Program-made: the position numbers and the translations under genes
Shown: positions 51,876-61,029 of the stretch, in pieces
Position numbering within the stretch: position 1 is the first letter of the stretch
How the letters are laid out: every line of letters starts with the position of its first letter
Source of the DNA: Spirochaetales bacterium
Lineage (GTDB): Bacteria > Spirochaetota > Spirochaetia > Sphaerochaetales > Sphaerochaetaceae
NCBI GenBank assembly: GCA_028722305.1
Contig: JAQYHB010000045.1
Span: forward strand, 62,001 to 126,000
DNA: 64,000 nt
Reading direction: 5' to 3'
Notes under the pieces: model-generated
The model's database searches: none
The model's input: the letters and a program-made list of their open reading frames with translations, nothing else
What the model was told of the DNA's origin: nothing

Positions 51876-54011
51876 ATGACTGGTGTAAGCAGACGGAACT
51901 TGATGAGGCAAATGGCACGGTGGAGTCTTTCCTACCTTACCATCTGCAGCATCGCCACGCTTATGATGACAGTCTTCACGTTCCACTTCTCCCGGGTTCT
52001 CCGCCAGAACATCGAGGAAACAAACAACCTCCAACTTGCCGCGGTTCAGGACCGAGCGGACACCTATCTGGAGGATTCCCAGAAATTCGCTGTCACGATG
52101 AATCTCAACCCCATCGTCAGCGACCTACGCAAAGCGAAAGAAGAAGACGACTTTTCCCGCTACCAGCTGTTCCGGTTGGTCAAGGATATCGCAGCTCAGA
52201 ATCTGGCCGGTCAAAGTACCGAGCGGAGGCTACTCTATTTCCCTCGTAACGGTCTGTTTGTCTCTGGCCAAACCTACGGAAGGAGCAACGCGTTTTACGA
52301 TATGGAACTAGAAGGATGGGGAGTAAACCAGCAGGTACTGGAGAAAGAGTTGCGGCCGATGCTGGACGAACGGCAGGGTATCGAAACGCTTCCAGGAGGA
52401 ATAATCGCCATCTGGCAACTCCTGCAAGCCCCGGGACGGGAAAAGGAATCAGCGTATTCACTGATTTTAGCCCCCGAACGAGACATCTTGGGCTATCGTG
52501 GCAACAAGCCCTACGACTTGGTTTTCCTGGTAAACCCTGCACGACAGAAGATTATTGGCGGCACATCGGAGGGACTTGACGCCGACACGCTTCTTTCTGC
52601 AGCGTCTCAGAATCAAACAATTGTTGCCCATGGTTGGCGCCTGATCACCCCCATTCCCTCGCTCATCCCTGGTTGGTCATATGTGGTGGCAAGCAGGAAG
52701 AACCCCTATTTATCTCCACTTCAGCGGCTCTATCTGGTGCTTGCCATCATGTTGGGTATCTATATCTTCACAAGTGTCTACATTATCATCCACGCGCTTT
52801 TGAAAGAAGCCAAGGTCTTCCATCAGACTATTGACGACAGAAATGTCATTGAAGCGCAACAAACCGCCATCCGACGATTCATCCTCAGCCGCCTTCTTAC
52901 CGAAAAGAATTTTGCGGCGGTTACCAGCGCATCAACGCTAGAACATTATGGACTGAACGTCGAGTCCAACACGTTTGTGTTGCTTGGCGTCGCGAGCGGC
53001 AATTCCCTGCAAGACAAGGAATGGGAAGCGCTTCGAACGGAAATCATTGGACTCGCTAAGGAGCAGGGCCTCTCGTATAGCTCGACCCGGGAGGAAGGGC
53101 GGTTGCTCCTTTTGCTCTGGGAATCCTATCCGGAGAGCAGGGACTTGGTGGGCATCGCGCTCGACATCGGCTCGCGTGTCATGGAGAAACACCCTGCCTT
53201 CCTGATAGCGGTCAGTAGCCCACACCAAGGAAAAGAACATATCACATCGGCCTTCAGCGAGGTACGAAGCGTGTTCCCACATGTCACGGGAAAACCGCTC
53301 GCTTGGCAGGACATGAACCTGTTGCCGGAAGAGACTAAGCTTTCCTTTCCAGCCGACAAAGAGCAACGACTGCTCAATTGCCTGAAGAGCGGGGATGCGG
53401 TAGGCGCCATCAACGAAATCAGGGAAATTGTCCAGGAAAACACGAGTAAATCCCTCTCGGATGAATCACAGACCTTTCTTCTTTCCGTCATCGCGAGCGC
53501 AATCTTCCGGGGCATCGACCATATGCATCTCTCCCAGAAAGCCACCCTTTCCTACCAACAAAGGCTCGAAGCAGCGGACCAGTTGCAAAATCTGGAAGGA
53601 GTTGCCCAGGATGCGTGCGACGAACTCTGCCAGATACGGAGTCAAGAAATGGAGAACGAAAGGAACCAAATGTATCTCACCATCAAACGGATGGTGGATA
53701 CCGGGTATCAGGACATCTCGCTCAACGTGAACTCCTTGGCGGAACGGATGGGGGCGAGACCTTCGGAAATATCCAGGTTGTTCAATGAAAGGCATCCCGT
53801 GAAGCTCTACCAATACATCCAGCAGGTCCGTATCGCCCACAGCAAGGCCATGCTCATGAAGGAAGACAAACTTGAGGTGGTCGCCCGGCAATGCGGGTTC
53901 GGCAGCAATCGGACCTTTCTCAGGATTTTCAAACAGTATGAAGGAGTAACCCCGACAACATATCGGGAACTCACAGGAATAAAGGGAGGCTCTCAGAGTG
54001 AGAAAAACTAA
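51876..54011 (+). CDS. AraC-type regulator with membrane-anchored sensor domain (YesS-like)
   Basis: 711 residues. The first membrane helix (about 18-40, YLTICSIATLMMTVFTFHFS) and a second (about 288-308, LYLVLAIMLGIYIFTSVYII) bracket a large extracytoplasmic sensor. After a cytoplasmic linker, the C-terminal 100 residues form an AraC double HTH (DISLNVNSLAERMGARPSEI; LEVVARQCGFGSNRTFLRIF). Such proteins sense an extracellular sugar and control the adjacent importer. GGAGGAACGAG precedes the ATG, and the end overlaps the permease start by 14 bases. Confidence 0.9.
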   Translation: MTGVSRRNLMRQMARWSLSYLTICSIATLMMTVFTFHFSRVLRQNIEETNNLQLAAVQDRADTYLEDSQKFAVTMNLNPIVSDLRKAKEEDDFSRYQLFRLVKDIAAQNLAGQSTERRLLYFPRNGLFVSGQTYGRSNAFYDMELEGWGVNQQVLEKELRPMLDERQGIETLPGGIIAIWQLLQAPGREKESAYSLILAPERDILGYRGNKPYDLVFLVNPARQKIIGGTSEGLDADTLLSAASQNQTIVAHGWRLITPIPSLIPGWSYVVASRKNPYLSPLQRLYLVLAIMLGIYIFTSVYIIIHALLKEAKVFHQTIDDRNVIEAQQTAIRRFILSRLLTEKNFAAVTSASTLEHYGLNVESNTFVLLGVASGNSLQDKEWEALRTEIIGLAKEQGLSYSSTREEGRLLLLLWESYPESRDLVGIALDIGSRVMEKHPAFLIAVSSPHQGKEHITSAFSEVRSVFPHVTGKPLAWQDMNLLPEETKLSFPADKEQRLLNCLKSGDAVGAINEIREIVQENTSKSLSDESQTFLLSVIASAIFRGIDHMHLSQKATLSYQQRLEAADQLQNLEGVAQDACDELCQIRSQEMENERNQMYLTIKRMVDTGYQDISLNVNSLAERMGARPSEISRLFNERHPVKLYQYIQQVRIAHSKAMLMKEDKLEVVARQCGFGSNRTFLRIFKQYEGVTPTTYRELTGIKGGSQSEKN

Positions 54012-54930
54012 TCATGTCAGACCGTTGAGGATCCGGCTTCGCAATGATTTCAAAGAGAATTGGCTGCTATACCTCATGTTGGTGCCGGTTGTCCTTTTTT
54101 ACCTTATTTTCCACTACGGACCTATGTTCGGCCTTTCCATCGCGTTTCTGGACTATAGACCCGCCCGGGGCATCCTTGGCAGCCGCTTCGTAGGCTTCAA
54201 GCACTTTTACAACTTCTTCACTAATTACTACTTTTGGCGATTGTTACGCAATACGATCCGAATCAGCCTTTGGTCCCTGGCGACCTTTCCGCTTCCCATC
54301 ATCTTTGCGCTCCTGATCAACGAGTTGAGGTCGCCCAAATTCTCAAAAACCGCCCAAACCATCGCGTACATTCCCCATTTCATCTCCACCGTCGTCATCT
54401 GCGGCATGATTGTCGAGCTGACCAGCAGCGATGGAGCCATCACCTCAATCCTCCACACGCTCTTCGGCGTCGAAAGGGTTTCGCTCCTGACCAAGAAAGA
54501 GAACTTCATCCCCATCTATGTGCTCAGCGGCATATGGCAGGCATTGGGCTGGGACGCAATCATCTACATTTCGGCCCTTGCCGGTATCAGTCCCGAACTG
54601 TACGACGCGGCGGAAATCGATGGCGCCGGACGCTGGCAGCAGATGCTGCATGTCACCCTTCCTGGCCTCGCCTCGACCATCATCATCATGCTGATCCTCA
54701 AGGTGGGCAAGATCTTCAACGTCGGCTACGAGAAGATCATTCTTCTCTATAATCCGGCCATCTACGAAACCGCAGATGTGATCAACACGTATGTCTATCG
54801 CAAAGGCATGATCGACGCCCAGTACAGCTACAGCGCGGCGGTAGGGCTGTTCAACAACATCGTCAGCTTCCTGCTGGTGAACATCACCAACCACATCAGC
54901 AAGAAAACAAGCGATACAGGCCTGTGGTAA
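53998..54930 (+). CDS. Carbohydrate ABC transporter permease (LplB type), GTG start
   Basis: 310 residues, six helices. YHYGPMFGLSIAFLDYRPARG-like start, EAA loop ISPELYDAAEIDGAGRWQQM and the ending ITNHISKKTSDTGLW identify the LplB class. The GTG at 53998 follows GGGAGG at eight bases; no in-frame ATG exists near it. Coupled to the regulator gene by overlap. Confidence 0.92.
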   Translation: MRKTNHVRPLRIRLRNDFKENWLLYLMLVPVVLFYLIFHYGPMFGLSIAFLDYRPARGILGSRFVGFKHFYNFFTNYYFWRLLRNTIRISLWSLATFPLPIIFALLINELRSPKFSKTAQTIAYIPHFISTVVICGMIVELTSSDGAITSILHTLFGVERVSLLTKKENFIPIYVLSGIWQALGWDAIIYISALAGISPELYDAAEIDGAGRWQQMLHVTLPGLASTIIIMLILKVGKIFNVGYEKIILLYNPAIYETADVINTYVYRKGMIDAQYSYSAAVGLFNNIVSFLLVNITNHISKKTSDTGLW

Positions 54931-54944
54931 GGAGGTAGCAAACA

Positions 54945-55832
54945 ATGACAAAGAAATACCTTCGCGAGAGCCTAAGCAGCAGAATATTTGATGGACTGGA
55001 TGTGTTGCTCATCCTCTCATTCCTGGCCATCGTTCTTCTGCCGTTGATCCATGTAGTGATGGCATCCTTCTCCAGCCCGATGTATTACGCGAGCCATGAG
55101 GGTCTACTGCTTTACCCTCTCCATCCGACACTCGCCGCTTACAAGGCGGTCGCCCGCAACAAGAACATCCTGATTGGTTATGGGAATACGCTCTTCGTCG
55201 TCTTTTCCGGCACGGCGATCAACATGGTCATGACCATTGTCGCGGCCTATTGCCTCTCCCGTAAGAACGTGATGTTCCGTAATTTCATCATGCTCGCCAT
55301 TGTCTTCACCATGTATTTTTCTGGAGGCATGATTCCCTTTTACCTGGTTGTAAAGAGTGTCGGGCTTACCCACACCCGCTGGTCGCTCATCATTCCCAGC
55401 GCCATGAGCACCTACAACCTGATCATCATGCGCACAGCTATGGCTTCCGTTCCAGAAAGCTTGGAGGAATCCGCTAAGCTGGACGGGGCAAACCACTGGC
55501 AGATTCTCTGGAAAATCATGGTGCATCTCGTCAAGCCCACTATCGCGGTCATCCTTCTTTACTATGTGGTCTCCAACTGGAACGCGTGGTTCAACGCGAT
55601 GCTCTTCATCAGGGACCGCAACCAGTACCCACTCCAGCTGATTCTCCGGGAAATCCTGATTCAGAATGACACCACGGAAATGACAGCGAGCATGGAGGGA
55701 GATGAATACCTCATCAGCGAGACCATCCAATTCGCCACCATTGTCGCGGCTACCGCGCCAGTTCTCTGCTTGTACCCCTTCATCCAGAAATACTTTGTCA
55801 AAGGGGTCATGATTGGAGCTGTAAAGGAATAA
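54945..55832 (+). CDS. Carbohydrate ABC transporter permease (LplC type)
   Basis: 295 residues. EAA loop VPESLEESAKLDGANHWQIL and the ending FIQKYFVKGVMIGAVKE mark the LplC class. AAGGAGG precedes the ATG. No ATPase gene is present in this operon, so a shared one (for example 3016-4086 or 24371-25423) must energise it. Confidence 0.93.
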   Translation: MTKKYLRESLSSRIFDGLDVLLILSFLAIVLLPLIHVVMASFSSPMYYASHEGLLLYPLHPTLAAYKAVARNKNILIGYGNTLFVVFSGTAINMVMTIVAAYCLSRKNVMFRNFIMLAIVFTMYFSGGMIPFYLVVKSVGLTHTRWSLIIPSAMSTYNLIIMRTAMASVPESLEESAKLDGANHWQILWKIMVHLVKPTIAVILLYYVVSNWNAWFNAMLFIRDRNQYPLQLILREILIQNDTTEMTASMEGDEYLISETIQFATIVAATAPVLCLYPFIQKYFVKGVMIGAVKE

Positions 55833-55835
55833 GCT

Positions 55836-57599
55836 ATGCTCAACCAAGACGAAACATCCATTTTCCGCCTGGCAGGGGATCCTTCTCAGACCGAAACAGT
55901 GATTTCTGACATCTGCCAGAAGGGTTCAATCAATTTAGCCGATCGGGACCAGAATGGCGATACGCTGCTTGCGGCCGCGTGCAAGGGAGGAAATCTTCCT
56001 TTGGCCCGTTTCCTGATTGAACGCTGCGGAATGAACCCCTTCGAGGGAAACCACTATGGACGCACCCCATTCGACCATGCGACCGCTGGGATACGTAGCG
56101 CTTTTGGATTCCGCCCTGAAGAGTACATCAGGAACCCGGTATTCCGTGGTTTTCATCCCGATCCCTCTGTGCTCAAGGTAGGAAGCGACTATTATCTTGT
56201 CAACTCTTCCTTTGCCTACTTCCCCGCTATCCCAATCTCCCATTCCCGAGACCTGGTCCATTGGCATACCATCGGCTACGCGCTCACCAACGCAAACTGG
56301 TCCCGCCTCTCCGGCAAGGCAGGCGGTCGTGGTTATTGGGCTGCCGATATCTCCTATGACGGCTCTTTCTTCTTTGTGACAGCCACGCTCCGGGATAATG
56401 ACGGCTCCACGGAACCTAGGATTCAGATGGTTGTCCGTTCCCGGAAACCGGAAGGACCCTATGGGGAACCATCATGGTTCGCGATCGACGGAATCGACCC
56501 CGCATTGTTCCACACTCATGGCCGCCACTACATGGTACTCAACAGAGGATGCAGGATTGTCCAGTTGAACGACGACTGTACCAGACTCGTCAGCAAGCCG
56601 ACTCTTCTCTGGTACGGCAGTGGCACGCGCACGCCGGAAGGCCCGCACCTGATGGAACACGATGGTTGGTACTATATCTTCCTTGCCGAGGGAGGCACAG
56701 GTCGTGGCCATCAGGAAAGCTGTGCGCGCTCGCGAACGCTAGAGGGGCCCTATACCCCCTGCCCCCACAATCCAATCCTCAAACAACAAGACGAGGATGG
56801 ATACCTTTCCTGCTGTGGTCATGGGGAGCCGGTCGAAGGGCCGGACGGATCCTGGTATTTCTTTTTCCTTGGAACCCGAAACGGCGGAACTCCCTTCTCC
56901 ATTCTCGGACGGGAAACCTGTCTAGCCCCCATGCGTTGGGATGGTGATGGATGGCCGGTTGTGGATAGGCCTCAGGCGTTAATTCGGATTCCCAAAACCA
57001 TTCCTGTCAATCCTTCTCCTTTGTGTTCTCCTTACCCCGCATGGAAAGGCAGGGAATGGCTGACATGCCGGCCTTTGGATCCCGGACGCTTCAGGCAGGA
57101 AGCGGATGGATCTCTTGTTGTTCTGGGTTCCTCCTCGAATCTCATGGAGATGGACGCGACACTATTTCTCGAACGACAGAGTGAATTCAAGGGGGTGGCA
57201 AGCCTTTCCTTTGAAAAACCTGATTTGCAGGAGGGGAATGACGTAGGAATCACCGCCTATTACGATGAACACAGCTTTCTGAAGTACGGGCTTGCGCGAA
57301 GGGGTGGAACCTACGGTTTGCTTCTCACCGAGTTTGTGGGAGACCATATCCGTAGCGAGCGGTTCCTGCCTGTTCCCGAAAGGAATGAGTTCACCCTCAC
57401 TATGCGGATCGATGGCCTGAAACGGACATTCTTCTGCCAAGAAGTCGAGACGCTTACACTTCAGGACACTCGATATCTCGCGAGCGAGGGGCTCTTGTGG
57501 GGGAAGCGGTTTACCGGAGCGATGCTCGGGTTGTACGTGCATGGACAGTTTCCCGTCCGCTTCCTCTCTTGGTCCTATACTCCTACAGAGGCCGTCTGA
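55836..57599 (+). CDS. Ankyrin-repeat/GH43 glycosidase fusion
   Basis: 587 residues, no signal peptide. Residues 1-85 carry ankyrin-type helices (DRDQNGDTLLAAACKGGNLP, 37-56; then a second unit with HYGRTPFDHA, 73-82). From about residue 99 a glycoside hydrolase family 43 five-bladed propeller begins (NPVFRGFHPDPSVLKVGSDY) with the catalytic Asp in HPDPS and the acid Glu in VEGPDGSW; the last 200 residues resemble the C-terminal beta-sandwich of beta-xylosidases. It would trim imported xylo- or arabino-oligosaccharides. Three bases separate it from the permease gene. Ankyrin fused to GH43 is unusual. Confidence 0.9.
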   Translation: MLNQDETSIFRLAGDPSQTETVISDICQKGSINLADRDQNGDTLLAAACKGGNLPLARFLIERCGMNPFEGNHYGRTPFDHATAGIRSAFGFRPEEYIRNPVFRGFHPDPSVLKVGSDYYLVNSSFAYFPAIPISHSRDLVHWHTIGYALTNANWSRLSGKAGGRGYWAADISYDGSFFFVTATLRDNDGSTEPRIQMVVRSRKPEGPYGEPSWFAIDGIDPALFHTHGRHYMVLNRGCRIVQLNDDCTRLVSKPTLLWYGSGTRTPEGPHLMEHDGWYYIFLAEGGTGRGHQESCARSRTLEGPYTPCPHNPILKQQDEDGYLSCCGHGEPVEGPDGSWYFFFLGTRNGGTPFSILGRETCLAPMRWDGDGWPVVDRPQALIRIPKTIPVNPSPLCSPYPAWKGREWLTCRPLDPGRFRQEADGSLVVLGSSSNLMEMDATLFLERQSEFKGVASLSFEKPDLQEGNDVGITAYYDEHSFLKYGLARRGGTYGLLLTEFVGDHIRSERFLPVPERNEFTLTMRIDGLKRTFFCQEVETLTLQDTRYLASEGLLWGKRFTGAMLGLYVHGQFPVRFLSWSYTPTEAV

Positions 57600-58146
57600 T
57601 CCAGCCATCCAGCGAGGAGAACTGCAGTCCCTGAAGTTTCTGTATCTGGGTATCCTGGAAAATCGCATCGAACAGATGTTGCCCCGTAGGTGTCTTGATC
57701 ATCTTCTGGCGCACTGCACGGATCTCCTCCTCAGGGGCGCCGTCCTCGTACAGGTTGACCAGGAAGTCGGCCTCGACAAGAATCTGCCAGGAGAGCGTGG
57801 AGATATGGGCATAGGTATGGTGGTGGGCGATCAGGAAGCGGACCTGCTCGATCTCTTCCCGGCTGAAGCATCCCACCGACCGCATCACCTTCTCGGCTTC
57901 GTCAGGGCCGTACAGTTCCTGATTCTTCCCGTTGTTGCCGCCATGCTCGCGCTCGCTGACATGGATGCCGACATCGTGGAGGATCGCCGCCTCCTCAAGG
58001 ACAGCCAGATCCTGGGCGGAAAGCCCCTCGAGGGTCCCGATTGTCGCAGCGAAATCGTGCACTTTCACGAAATGCTCGATTCTGCGCGCGTCGCCTTGGT
58101 CATAGACGACCATCGCTTCCATCAGTCTCGCCAAACGAATATCCAT
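57583..58146 (-). CDS. HD-domain phosphohydrolase
   Basis: 187 residues. H in VKVHDFAATIG, the HD pair in AAILHDVGIHVSE, and HH in LIAHHHTYAHIS form the metal-binding HD pattern; D in LVEADFLVNL completes it. A small nucleotide- or phosphate-ester hydrolase of unknown substrate. TACAAC lies six bases before the ATG at 58146 and no Shine-Dalgarno sequence is present. The end overlaps the convergent GH43 gene by 17 bases. Confidence 0.85.
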   Translation of the reverse strand: MDIRLARLMEAMVVYDQGDARRIEHFVKVHDFAATIGTLEGLSAQDLAVLEEAAILHDVGIHVSEREHGGNNGKNQELYGPDEAEKVMRSVGCFSREEIEQVRFLIAHHHTYAHISTLSWQILVEADFLVNLYEDGAPEEEIRAVRQKMIKTPTGQHLFDAIFQDTQIQKLQGLQFSSLDGWIRRPL

Positions 58147-58152
58147 GGCTCG

Positions 58153-58158
58153 GTTGTA
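58153..58158 (-). promoter_or_regulatory. -10-like box six bases before the HD gene
   Basis: Minus-strand TGG-TACAAC, six bases, ATG. The TG dinucleotide one base upstream fits an extended -10. Start-codon-proximal transcription start predicted. Confidence 0.4.
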
Positions 58159-58215
58159 CCACAATCCGGCTGTTTTTCACGAGTGGGCTTCATGCTTTTT
58201 TTCTGGAAAACCATG

Positions 58216-58221
58216 GATACT
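58216..58221 (+). promoter_or_regulatory. -10-like box six bases before the nitroreductase start
   Basis: GATACT, six bases (GGAACC), ATG at 58228. The GGAA could act as a weak ribosome site if transcription began upstream, so the leaderless reading is uncertain. Confidence 0.3.
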
Positions 58222-58227
58222 GGAACC

Positions 58228-58710
58228 ATGAATCCCATCTACCATCGCACCAGTATCAGGAAATTCAGGACAGAACCTGTCAGCAAGGCCATCGTCACCA
58301 AGTTGCTCAGGGCAGCCATGACCGCCCCGTCAGCTGGAAACCAGCAACCTTGGGAGTTCTGCGTCGTCACCGACGGACAGCTCTCTCATTGCTCGCCCTA
58401 CGCAGGGCCAGCCGCCAAGGCCCCGCTGGTAATCGTCCCCTGCGTGAAGGCCGGAGAACTCCACTTCCCGGAATACGCCGACATCGACCTCTCCATAGCC
58501 AGCGAGCACATCCTGCTCGAGGCGGACCGGCTCGGACTCGGCGCTGTCTGGCTGGGAATCGCCCCGATCACGGAGAGAATCGACAAGGTCGCGCAGGTGC
58601 TTGGACTGAACGAACTCAGGCCCTTTGCCCTGCTCGCCATCGGCTATCCTGCCGAGCACCGTCTTCCCAAAGACCGCTTCGACGTGAGACGCGTGCACTA
58701 TTATTCGTAA
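58228..58710 (+). CDS. Nitroreductase family protein, short form
   Basis: 160 residues. MNPIYHRTSIRKFRTEPVSK, then APSAGNQQPWEFCVV, form the FMN-phosphate and ring contacts; LEADRLGLGAVWLGIAP and ALLAIGYPAEHRLPKDRF complete the fold. An FMN-dependent NAD(P)H reductase of unknown substrate. In-frame ATGs at 58213 and earlier would lengthen it slightly; 58228 fits the family start. It is 81 bases from the divergent HD gene and its tail overlaps the lnt gene by 10 bases. Confidence 0.9.
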   Translation: MNPIYHRTSIRKFRTEPVSKAIVTKLLRAAMTAPSAGNQQPWEFCVVTDGQLSHCSPYAGPAAKAPLVIVPCVKAGELHFPEYADIDLSIASEHILLEADRLGLGAVWLGIAPITERIDKVAQVLGLNELRPFALLAIGYPAEHRLPKDRFDVRRVHYYS

Positions 58711-60362
58711 AACTCCGCGGCCCTGTCGTCGAACAGATGGCCCCACCGCTTCCAAAGGCGGCGTCTTTCACGCCAAGCCAGGAAGCAGGAGCGCCCGTAG
58801 CCGACCAAGGCGCAAAGGGCGAGGACCAGAAAGAGCTTGCCGAAGAAATCGGGCAGCAAGGTATAGAAGGTCAATCCTTCCTTCTGCCCGAGGGGCACCT
58901 CGTACAGATGCCACCCTTTGGTGAATGGCTCCATGGTCTGACGGGGCTTTCCGGTCACGTCCACCAGCGTGGTCATGCCACTGTTGGTGCCCCGGATCAG
59001 TGGACGCCGGTTCTCGATGGCACGGAAGACCGACTGGCTCATGTGCTGCATCTCGGCGCATACGCTTCCCGACCAGCTGTCGTTGGTCAGGTTGACCAGC
59101 ATGTCCGCTCCATTTTTGACAAAGCCGGCTGACAGGTAGCCGAAGATATCCTCGAAGCAGATCGGGGTGGAGAAATCGATTCCGTCATAATGGAAGACCG
59201 TCGCCTCGGTACCCGGCTCCCACCACTTGTAGTCGTTGGCCAACAGCAGGTTGTAGAGCTTGGGGAACTGCTTCTCGTAGGGAAAATACTCGGTGAAAGG
59301 AACCAGATGCTGCTTGCGGTAGGTGCCAAGGATCTGCCCTTGGCCGAAGAGGATGACGGTGTTGTAGGTCTTCCAGTTCCAGGTTCCGTCGCGGAGAACC
59401 GCTGGTAGCGTCTCGTCCTTGACCAACCCCTCCGGGTTGCCGGTAATCAGGGGGACACCGAGGGTTTTGCCGAAGTTGACGAAGTCGTCGACCAAGGCGC
59501 GGGTCCGCCAGTCGGTCGGATGGGCAAGGTGCCAGCTGACGCTAGGCACGAAGGCGGTCTCGCTCCAGAGGACCATGTCGGGCTTGGGCTCCCCCGCCAT
59601 CGCCTCCAGGCTGAAGCCGCGCAGAGTCTCGTAGTTCTCCTTGTAGGTATCGTACCCACCCTTCCAACTGTCTGCGGAGTGCTGGACGGCCGCGATGCGG
59701 ACAACCCGTTTCGGCGCCTTGGCGTCGTAGTAGGCGATTGTGGAGAAACCGAAGAGAAGCGAGACGAAAACAGCCGCGAAATACAGGCCGATATCGACCC
59801 GGTAGCCGCTCCATACCTTGTGTTTCTGGGCAAAGAAGGCCTGTGGCAGGACCATAAGGAAGCAGATGACCCACACACCCCCGATCGAAGCGATCTGGAT
59901 CAGCGGCCGGTACGCCCAGATGGAAGTGGCCATGTTTCCGTACGGATAGGCGAGGAAGCCCTGCTGGGTCAAGTACTCGTAGGCCACGAAGACCAACGAC
60001 TGGACAAGGTAGCCACGCTTCTCCCCTACCTTTCCCGCCAGCTTCAGCGTGAGGAACAGCAGGATGTATTGGAAGGATTCCAGCGTCGGGGCAAGCAGGA
60101 TCGCCAAGGGATGGAAGGTCTTCAGCCAGTAATTGTAGACCAGATAGAATCCAAAGCCGTACGCCATTCCCTCGAACCAGACGGTCTTCCATTTGGCCCG
60201 GTTGATTACCCAGAAGACAGGAATCCAAGAGAAAAAGGCAAGGAACCCCCACCCCTGGACATTCAGGAAATTCGGGAACGCCATGGCATAAACGAACGCG
60301 CTGGCGGCCAGCACCAGCAATTCCAGGGAAAAGGACAGCATGGACTTCAGAAAGTGTCGCAT
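58701..60362 (-). CDS. lnt: Apolipoprotein N-acyltransferase
   Basis: 553 residues. Six to eight N-terminal membrane helices (to about 210) precede a periplasmic carbon-nitrogen hydrolase domain with the Glu-Lys-Cys triad: E268 in LWSETAF, K350 in TYRKQHLVPFTEYFP and C402 in PICFEDIFG. A last helix lies near the C-terminus. It N-acylates lipoproteins such as the binding protein at 5128 in the final step of maturation. The ATG lies six bases after TATCAT; only GGAAGA abuts it, too close for a normal ribosome site. Confidence 0.95.
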   Translation of the reverse strand: MRHFLKSMLSFSLELLVLAASAFVYAMAFPNFLNVQGWGFLAFFSWIPVFWVINRAKWKTVWFEGMAYGFGFYLVYNYWLKTFHPLAILLAPTLESFQYILLFLTLKLAGKVGEKRGYLVQSLVFVAYEYLTQQGFLAYPYGNMATSIWAYRPLIQIASIGGVWVICFLMVLPQAFFAQKHKVWSGYRVDIGLYFAAVFVSLLFGFSTIAYYDAKAPKRVVRIAAVQHSADSWKGGYDTYKENYETLRGFSLEAMAGEPKPDMVLWSETAFVPSVSWHLAHPTDWRTRALVDDFVNFGKTLGVPLITGNPEGLVKDETLPAVLRDGTWNWKTYNTVILFGQGQILGTYRKQHLVPFTEYFPYEKQFPKLYNLLLANDYKWWEPGTEATVFHYDGIDFSTPICFEDIFGYLSAGFVKNGADMLVNLTNDSWSGSVCAEMQHMSQSVFRAIENRRPLIRGTNSGMTTLVDVTGKPRQTMEPFTKGWHLYEVPLGQKEGLTFYTLLPDFFGKLFLVLALCALVGYGRSCFLAWRERRRLWKRWGHLFDDRAAEFYE

Positions 60363-60368
60363 TCTTCC

Positions 60369-60374
60369 ATGATA
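60369..60374 (-). promoter_or_regulatory. -10 box six bases before lnt
   Basis: Minus-strand TATCAT, six bases, ATG. No good -35 box is seen. Candidate leaderless start. Confidence 0.4.
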
Positions 60375-60432
60375 CTAAACATCCAGGACCATACACAGCT
60401 GGTCCTGGATGAATAATCGTGAAGAAGAAACC

Positions 60433-60945
60433 TCAGTTAGCCCCGAGCTTCTTCAACTCCTTGACGATATAGGTGCGCTGCTGGCTCTTGGCGTACTCAA
60501 GAACCGAGTGGCCCTGATAGTCCCTGGCGTTGATGTCCGCGCCCTTCTTGATTAGTTCGCTGACAACCCTGGTCTCCGGATTGGTGTTGACCGCCATGAT
60601 CAACGGGGTCTCGCCAAGGTAGTTGCGGGCGTTCAGGTCGGCGCCAGCGGCGAGCAGCGTGTCGATGATCTTCGGGCTGGAGGACTTGTTCGCCGCCAAA
60701 TGCAGAGCGTTGGATCGGTATTTGGGTTCCGTCTCGAAAATGTCGGCGCCGGCCTCCAGCAGAGCCTTCAGCACGCTGACATTCGGATTGTACTGGGCGG
60801 CGAGCATGACAGGTGTCATGCCCCATTCGTTCTGGGCATGCACATCGGCACCCTCTTTCAGCAGTGCCTTGATCTCAGAACCCTTGGTCGCTGAAACGAC
60901 CTTCTTCAACAATTCCTTGTTCAGACTCTCAACACTCTTAGCCAT
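60433..60945 (-). CDS. Ankyrin repeat protein
   Basis: 170 residues made of four to five ankyrin units, with repeated LLxxGADxxAxNxxGxTPxxLA-like blocks (ALLKEGADVHAQNEWGMTPV; ALLEAGADIF; TLLAAGADLNARNYLGETPL; ELIKKGADINARDYQGHSVL). No signal peptide, so a cytoplasmic protein-protein interaction scaffold. GGAGAGAAAG precedes the ATG at 60945. Monocistronic; its partner is unknown. Confidence 0.93.
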   Translation of the reverse strand: MAKSVESLNKELLKKVVSATKGSEIKALLKEGADVHAQNEWGMTPVMLAAQYNPNVSVLKALLEAGADIFETEPKYRSNALHLAANKSSSPKIIDTLLAAGADLNARNYLGETPLIMAVNTNPETRVVSELIKKGADINARDYQGHSVLEYAKSQQRTYIVKELKKLGAN

Positions 60946-61029
60946 CTTTCTCTCTCCTTGCTCCCAGAAGGGGCCAATTCCAGTATACAAATAAATTGGG
61001 AAAAATAGTATTTTTTCTTCCCCACAACT

